Shown: positions 59,900 through 64,000 of the stretch, in pieces | Numbering within the stretch: position 1 is the first letter of the stretch | Layout of the letters: each line of letters opens with the position of its first letter | Source of the DNA: Wenzhouxiangella sp. XN24 | Lineage (GTDB): Bacteria; Pseudomonadota; Gammaproteobacteria; Steroidobacterales; XN24 | Reading direction: 5' to 3' | Assembly (NCBI RefSeq): GCF_011064545.1 | Contig: NZ_JAAMFG010000034.1 | Location: forward strand, 186,001 to 250,000 | Length of the DNA stretch: 64,000 bases | Notes under the pieces: model-generated | The model's input: only the letters and a program-made list of their open reading frames with translations | Told to the model about the DNA's origin: nothing | The model's database searches: none | Program-made: the position numbers and the translations under genes

Positions 59900-61081
59900 T
59901 CAGAGCGCGCCCGCGATGCGCTCGACGGCTTTCTGTAACGTCTCCAGGCCACAGGCATAGGAGAGCCTGACGTGCCCCGGGGCGCCGAACGCAGCACCCG
60001 GAACCACCGCCACGCCGGCTTTTTCGAGCAGGTACTCGGCGAACTGCGTGTCGTCGGATACGCCGTCCAGTTTAGAAATCGCCTCGGAGACGTCCGGGAA
60101 GGCATAGAAGGCGCCGTCGGCCGGCAGGCAGCGGAACCCGGGCACCGCATTGAGCGCTGCGAGAAGCCAGTCATGACGCGCGCGAAAGGCCGTGGTCATC
60201 TCGGCTATGCAGGACTGGTCTCCGGTCAATGCGGCGAGGGCGGCATACTGCGATATCGAAGTCGGATTCGACGTGCTCTGCCCCTGGATCTTTTTCATGG
60301 CGGAGATGAGCTTGGCCGGCCCTGCGGCGTAGCCGATGCGCCAGCCGGTCATGGCATAGGACTTCGAGACGCCGTTGATGGTGACGACGCGCTCGTGCAG
60401 ATCGGGCGCAGCGGTGAGCAGGGTGCAGAAAGGCTCGCTTCCCCAGAAGATCGGCTCGTAGATATCGTCGGTGGCCGTGAGGACCTGGGGATGCTCCCGC
60501 AACACCTCCGCCAGCGCCGCCAGTTCCTCCCGGGAATAGGCCATGCCGGTCGGATTGCTCGGACTGTTCAGGATCAGGAGACGCGTCCGGGGAGTGATCG
60601 AGTCGGCCAGCTGTTGCGGGGTGATCTTGAATTGCTGTTCGGGCCCGGCCGGCACGATGACGGGGGTGGCATCGGCCAGCAGCACGATATCAGGATAGGA
60701 AACCCAGTAGGGCGCGGGAACGATCGCCTCGTCGCCCGGTCCCAGTAAGGCCACGGCGAGATTGTAGATGCTCTGCTTCGCGCCACAGGAGACCAGGACG
60801 TGGCCGGGCTGGTACGCGATTCCATTGTCCCGCTGGAACTTCTCGCAGATCGCCTCACGCAGTTCGACGATGCCATCGACGGCCGTGTACTTGGTGCGAC
60901 CCGCGCGGATCGCCTCGATCGCAGCCGCCTTGATGTGCTCGGGAGTGTCGAAATCCGGTTCGCCGGCGCCGAGCCCGATGACGTCGCGCCCGGCGCGCTT
61001 GAGCTCCGCCGCCTTCGCGGTGACGGCCATGGTCGGCGAAGGCTTGACGCGGTCGACTCGCTCGGAAAGACGAAGGTCCAC
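59900..61081 (-). CDS. Aspartate aminotransferase (class I, AspC/AspB type)
   Basis: PLP enzyme exchanging aspartate and 2-oxoglutarate with oxaloacetate and glutamate. The start is GTG at 61081: AGGAG lies six bases upstream and the protein then begins MDLRLSERVDRVKPSPTMAV, typical of class Ib enzymes; it has 393 residues. GLGAGEPDFDTPEHI, LNSPSNPTGMAYS and the PLP lysine in GVSKSYAMTGWRIGY are conserved. Upstream in-frame sequence is non-coding. It is divergent from uvrB. Confidence 0.93.
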   Translation of the reverse strand: MDLRLSERVDRVKPSPTMAVTAKAAELKRAGRDVIGLGAGEPDFDTPEHIKAAAIEAIRAGRTKYTAVDGIVELREAICEKFQRDNGIAYQPGHVLVSCGAKQSIYNLAVALLGPGDEAIVPAPYWVSYPDIVLLADATPVIVPAGPEQQFKITPQQLADSITPRTRLLILNSPSNPTGMAYSREELAALAEVLREHPQVLTATDDIYEPIFWGSEPFCTLLTAAPDLHERVVTINGVSKSYAMTGWRIGYAAGPAKLISAMKKIQGQSTSNPTSISQYAALAALTGDQSCIAEMTTAFRARHDWLLAALNAVPGFRCLPADGAFYAFPDVSEAISKLDGVSDDTQFAEYLLEKAGVAVVPGAAFGAPGHVRLSYACGLETLQKAVERIAGAL

Positions 61082-61212
61082 GGAATTCTCCTGGTGCATA
61101 ATGATGGGTCTGCAATTCATTCTCGACGAGGCGCCGACTCCCGGGAGACGATGCCAGGCTCGGGCCATGTTGAAATGATTCTTCCTCACAGTCCAGTAGG
61201 TATTGCCGCCAG

Positions 61213-63276
61213 ATGACAGACAACCCCAGTGCCAAGGACACCGCCGCAGCGCCATTTCAGCTCGTTTCGGACTATGCGCCGGCGGGCGATCAGCCGGAAG
61301 CGATCCAGCAGCTGGTGGGTGGATTGCAGGCGGGCCTGGCGAGCCAGACGTTGCTCGGCGTCACTGGTTCGGGCAAGACCTACACGATCGCCAACGTCAT
61401 CCAGCAGTTGCAGCGGCCGACGCTGGTGCTGGCCCACAACAAGACACTCGCGGCACAGCTCTATGGTGAGTTTCGAGAGTTTTTCCCCGGCAACGCCGTG
61501 GAGTACTTCGTCTCCTACTACGACTATTACCAGCCCGAGGCCTACGTACCGTCGTCCGACACCTACATCGAGAAAGACGCATCGATCAACGAGCATATCG
61601 AGCAGATGCGGCTTTCGGCGACGAAGGCCCTGTTGTCGCGCCCGGACAGCATCATCGTGGCCACCGTATCCGCGATCTACGGCCTGGGCGATCCGGCAGC
61701 CTATCTCAGGATGGTGCTCCACCTCGATCGGGGTGACCGCCTCGGCCAGAGGACCCTGCTCAGGCGCCTGGCCGACATGCAGTACGCCCGCAACGAAGTG
61801 GATCTGCGCCAGGGCACTTATCGGGTGCGGGGCGACGTCATCGATGTGTTCCCGGCCGAGTCGGAGCGGGAGGCCATCCGCATCCAGCTGTTCGACGACG
61901 AGATCGAGACACTCGCCTGGTTCGATCCGCTGACCGGCGAAGTCCTGCGTACCGTCCCCCGGGCAACGATCTTTCCGAAGACCCACTACGTCACGCCCCG
62001 GGAACGCCTGCTCGCGGCCATCGACGAGATCAAGGTGGAACTGCGCGAGCAGTTACAACGATTGCGGGCCGCGGACAAGCTGGTCGAGGCGCAGCGCCTC
62101 GAGCAACGCACCATGTTCGACCTGGAGATGATCCAGGAACTCGGCTACTGCCAGGGAATCGAGAATTACTCCCGGTACCTGTCGGGCCGGGAGCCGGGTG
62201 AACCGCCGCCCTGCCTGTTCGATTACCTGCCCAAAGACGCGCTGCTGGTCGTGGATGAATCCCATGTGACGATTCCCCAGCTCGGCGGGATGTACAAGGG
62301 CGATCGCAGCCGCAAGGAGACGCTGGTCGAGTTCGGCTTCCGCATGCCCTCGGCCCTGGACAACCGGCCGTTGCGCTTCGACGAGTTCGAGGCGCTCTCG
62401 CCGCAGACCATCTATGTATCGGCGACGCCACGCGAATACGAGCTCGGTCGTTCGGGACAGGTGGTCGAGCAGGTGGTGCGTCCCACCGGCCTGGTGGATC
62501 CGGAGGTCGAGGTACGCCCGGTCACGCACCAGGTCGACGACGTCCTTTCCGAGATCGGCACGCGGGTGGCCGGCAACGAGCGCGTTCTCATCACCACGCT
62601 GACGAAGCGCATGGCTGAAGACCTGACCGACTACCTTGCGGAGCACCAGGTGCGCGTGCGGTATCTTCATTCGGATATCGACACGGTCGAGCGTTCGGAG
62701 ATCATTCGCGATCTCCGGCGGGGCGAATTCGACGTGCTCGTGGGCATCAACCTGCTGCGGGAAGGCTTGGACATGCCCGAGGTGTCGCTGGTGGCGATCC
62801 TCGATGCAGACAAGGAGGGTTTCCTGCGATCCGAAGGGTCCCTGATCCAGACCATCGGCCGCGCCGCGCGCAACGTGCATGGCAAGGCCATTCTCTACGC
62901 GGACAAGGAAACGCGATCGATGAGCCGGGCCATCGGGGAAACCGAACGCCGGCGGGCGAAGCAGATCGAGTTCAACCTGGCTCACGGCATCACGCCCCAG
63001 ACGATCATCAAGCGGGTGGCGGACGTCATGGAGGGTGCGCGGGAGGAGGGCGGCAAGACACGTCGGGGCGAGTCGTCAAGACGGAAAGTCGCCGAACCGC
63101 AGCTGGCCTATGAGCGACTCAGTCCGGAAGACGTGATGAAACGGATCCGCAAGCTGGAAAACGAGATGTATCGCCGGGCCCGGGAACTCGAGTTCGAGCG
63201 CGCTGCGGAACTGCGCGACGAGATCGAGCGCTTACGCAAGGAAGGGCTGGGGCTGCCGTCCGATCTCGCCGGATAA
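61213..63276 (+). CDS. uvrB: Excinuclease ABC subunit B
   Basis: Damage-verifying helicase-like subunit of nucleotide excision repair. It is 687 residues. Walker A is [10 protein letters not shown] (K55). The DNA-clamping beta-hairpin is in [20 protein letters not shown]. Later motifs include [40 protein letters not shown] and [13 protein letters not shown]. The C-terminal UvrC-binding UVR helix pair is at about 640-680. No LexA box was recognised in the 131 bp upstream. Confidence 0.98.
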   Translation: MTDNPSAKDTAAAPFQLVSDYAPAGDQPEAIQQLVGGLQAGLASQTLLGVTGSGKTYTIANVIQQLQRPTLVLAHNKTLAAQLYGEFREFFPGNAVEYFVSYYDYYQPEAYVPSSDTYIEKDASINEHIEQMRLSATKALLSRPDSIIVATVSAIYGLGDPAAYLRMVLHLDRGDRLGQRTLLRRLADMQYARNEVDLRQGTYRVRGDVIDVFPAESEREAIRIQLFDDEIETLAWFDPLTGEVLRTVPRATIFPKTHYVTPRERLLAAIDEIKVELREQLQRLRAADKLVEAQRLEQRTMFDLEMIQELGYCQGIENYSRYLSGREPGEPPPCLFDYLPKDALLVVDESHVTIPQLGGMYKGDRSRKETLVEFGFRMPSALDNRPLRFDEFEALSPQTIYVSATPREYELGRSGQVVEQVVRPTGLVDPEVEVRPVTHQVDDVLSEIGTRVAGNERVLITTLTKRMAEDLTDYLAEHQVRVRYLHSDIDTVERSEIIRDLRRGEFDVLVGINLLREGLDMPEVSLVAILDADKEGFLRSEGSLIQTIGRAARNVHGKAILYADKETRSMSRAIGETERRRAKQIEFNLAHGITPQTIIKRVADVMEGAREEGGKTRRGESSRRKVAEPQLAYERLSPEDVMKRIRKLENEMYRRARELEFERAAELRDEIERLRKEGLGLPSDLAG

Positions 63277-63283
63277 GGAATCA

Positions 63284-63332
63284 AAAAAAGCCCCGGGCAC
63301 ACGTACCCGGGGCAAACCGTGTGCCGGGTTTT
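63284..63332. terminator. Overlapping terminators, one per strand, after uvrB
   Basis: For the minus strand, GCCCCGGG/CCCGGGGC (63290-63297 with 63306-63313) is followed by a U-run from the A-tract at 63283-63289. For the plus strand, GGCACACG (63296-63303) pairs with CGTGTGCC (63318-63325), then GGGTTTT. The two stems share bases and cannot both form in the same strand. Confidence 0.7.
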
Positions 63333-63405
63333 GCATCCGGCTACGGTGGGGGTCTGGTTAATGATCGGGATTCAAAGCACGTCTCATTGGCGATGAGCCC
63401 GGCCC

Positions 63406-64000
63406 TCAGGAGCCCTTGCGGAGCGTGACCACGGTGTCTGCGCTCACGACACGGCCCATCATGAAATCCGCCTCTATCTCGCCGGTCACCCTCACGACAT
63501 CACCTTCACTGATCTGCTGGTACCCCTCGTCGTCCAGCGGGTTGTAGGCCAGATCATCCGTTTCGACGGTGATTTCGCGCGTTCCCGTGTCGATGGAGAA
63601 CTGGTCGAATCCCACGTTCGTCACGGTGCCTTGCACGATCAATTCCGATACGACGATCGGCGTGGTAAATGTGACGAACATGTCCTCTTCATCGACAGCG
63701 CTCGCGAAGAAGTAGGTGTTGAGGTTCTCGACGTACACGCTGCTCGCCTCGATGCTACGGGTTTCGAACAGGTCGTCGTCGATGACGCCGTACACGGTCA
63801 CCTTGTCGCCCTTGAGCAACTTGTAGGCGTCCGCATCCCGGTCGCCGTCGTCCATCTCGACGGTGATCATCCCGTCGCCGTAATCCAGCGTGAATACGTC
63901 GGGGGAAACGGTCTCGACCTCGCCGCTGATGCTGATCCAGCTATCGTCCGGTGCGGCATAAGGATCCTGCGCCGCAAGCGGAAACGAGAGCAGCGCGCCG
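63406..64000 (-). CDS. Exported acidic protein with two OB/DUF5666-like segments (5' end cut by window)
   Basis: Function unknown. The frame is open to the window end (64000); about 197 residues are visible and the first ones are part of a signal peptide (LLSFPLAAQDPYAAP, cleavage likely at LAA or LAAQ). Two similar beta-rich segments follow: SGEVETVSPDVFTLDYGDG...GDKVTVYGVIDDD and VQGTVTNVGFDQFSIDTGT...GDVVRVTGEIEAD. They look like OB-fold/DUF5666-type units and are strongly acidic. The design resembles the N-terminal domain of the repeat protein at 21723-23066. A minus-strand terminator lies at 63290-63313. A start codon is not in the window. Confidence 0.75.
   Translation of the reverse strand, partial: GALLSFPLAAQDPYAAPDDSWISISGEVETVSPDVFTLDYGDGMITVEMDDGDRDADAYKLLKGDKVTVYGVIDDDLFETRSIEASSVYVENLNTYFFASAVDEEDMFVTFTTPIVVSELIVQGTVTNVGFDQFSIDTGTREITVETDDLAYNPLDDEGYQQISEGDVVRVTGEIEADFMMGRVVSADTVVTLRKGS

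Noticed and set aside
61082-61212. LexA box before uvrB
   Set aside because: No CTG-N10-CAG palindrome of the usual kind was found by eye.

Overview
The window is 64 kb of a high-G+C Gammaproteobacterium chromosome. The gene order points to the Xanthomonadales/Chromatiales side of the class: nuoM-nuoN, tRNA-fMet, rimP-nusA-infB-rbfA-truB-rpsO-pnp; and mtnA-gyrA-serC-serA-pheA-hisC-aroA-cmk-rpsA-ihfB-lapA-lapB opposite yciK/mupP/ubiG/mtaD. The second block closely matches the Pseudomonas arrangement as I remember it. I cannot name a genus. The cell has complex I, a PhaR-type polyhydroxyalkanoate regulator, queuosine-related enzymes (QueF, GluQ), molybdopterin synthesis and an outer-membrane electron conduit.

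Layout. 1-11100 (+): end of the complex I operon, then tRNA-fMet and the translation/transcription-factor operon. 11.1-14.4 kb (-): phaR, gluQ, a dksA gene carrying a long histone-H1-like Lys/Ala tail, and queF. 14.5-20.7 kb (+): smc, zipA, ligA. 20.8-24.65 kb: a lower-G+C accessory islet with two DUF6502-type genes around a secreted protein that ends in about twenty copies of a 10-residue repeat, then a gene-poor stretch with a near-perfect CRP-type palindrome. 24.65-29.9 kb: bolA (-), then yciO, an M50 protease, trpS, scpA, scpB, rluB (+). 29.9-35.5 kb (-): a tightly overlapped operon mtaD-ubiG-mupP/gph-rmuC-phytoene-synthase-like-yciK. 35.6-49.9 kb (+): mtnA, gyrA, the serine and aromatic amino acid genes, cmk, rpsA, ihfB, lapA, lapB. 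50-51.3 kb: a ComEA-like protein and galU. 51.5-57.2 kb (+): a decaheme OmcA/MtrC lipoprotein, a decaheme MtrA/DmsE protein and an MtrB porin. 57.3-59.6 kb (+): moaA-C-D-E. 59.7-64 kb: tRNA-Asn and aspC (-), uvrB (+), and a secreted OB-fold-like protein cut by the window end (-).

How the genes work together. Most of the window is housekeeping. Two segments are accessory. The mtrC-mtrA-mtrB set encodes a complete outer-membrane conduit for moving electrons between periplasm and cell exterior; no inner-membrane quinol dehydrogenase partner is visible here. The DUF6502/repeat-protein islet is the best candidate for an undescribed system: putative DNA-binding proteins paired, on one side by translational coupling, with an exported protein carrying a C-terminal tandem decapeptide array. 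I do not know a function for it. Smaller points of interest are the H1-like tail on DksA, the lack of a normal start codon for gluQ, an AT-rich codon patch inside gyrA, and several strong RNA hairpins, including a 12-bp UUCG hairpin between mtrC and mtrA.
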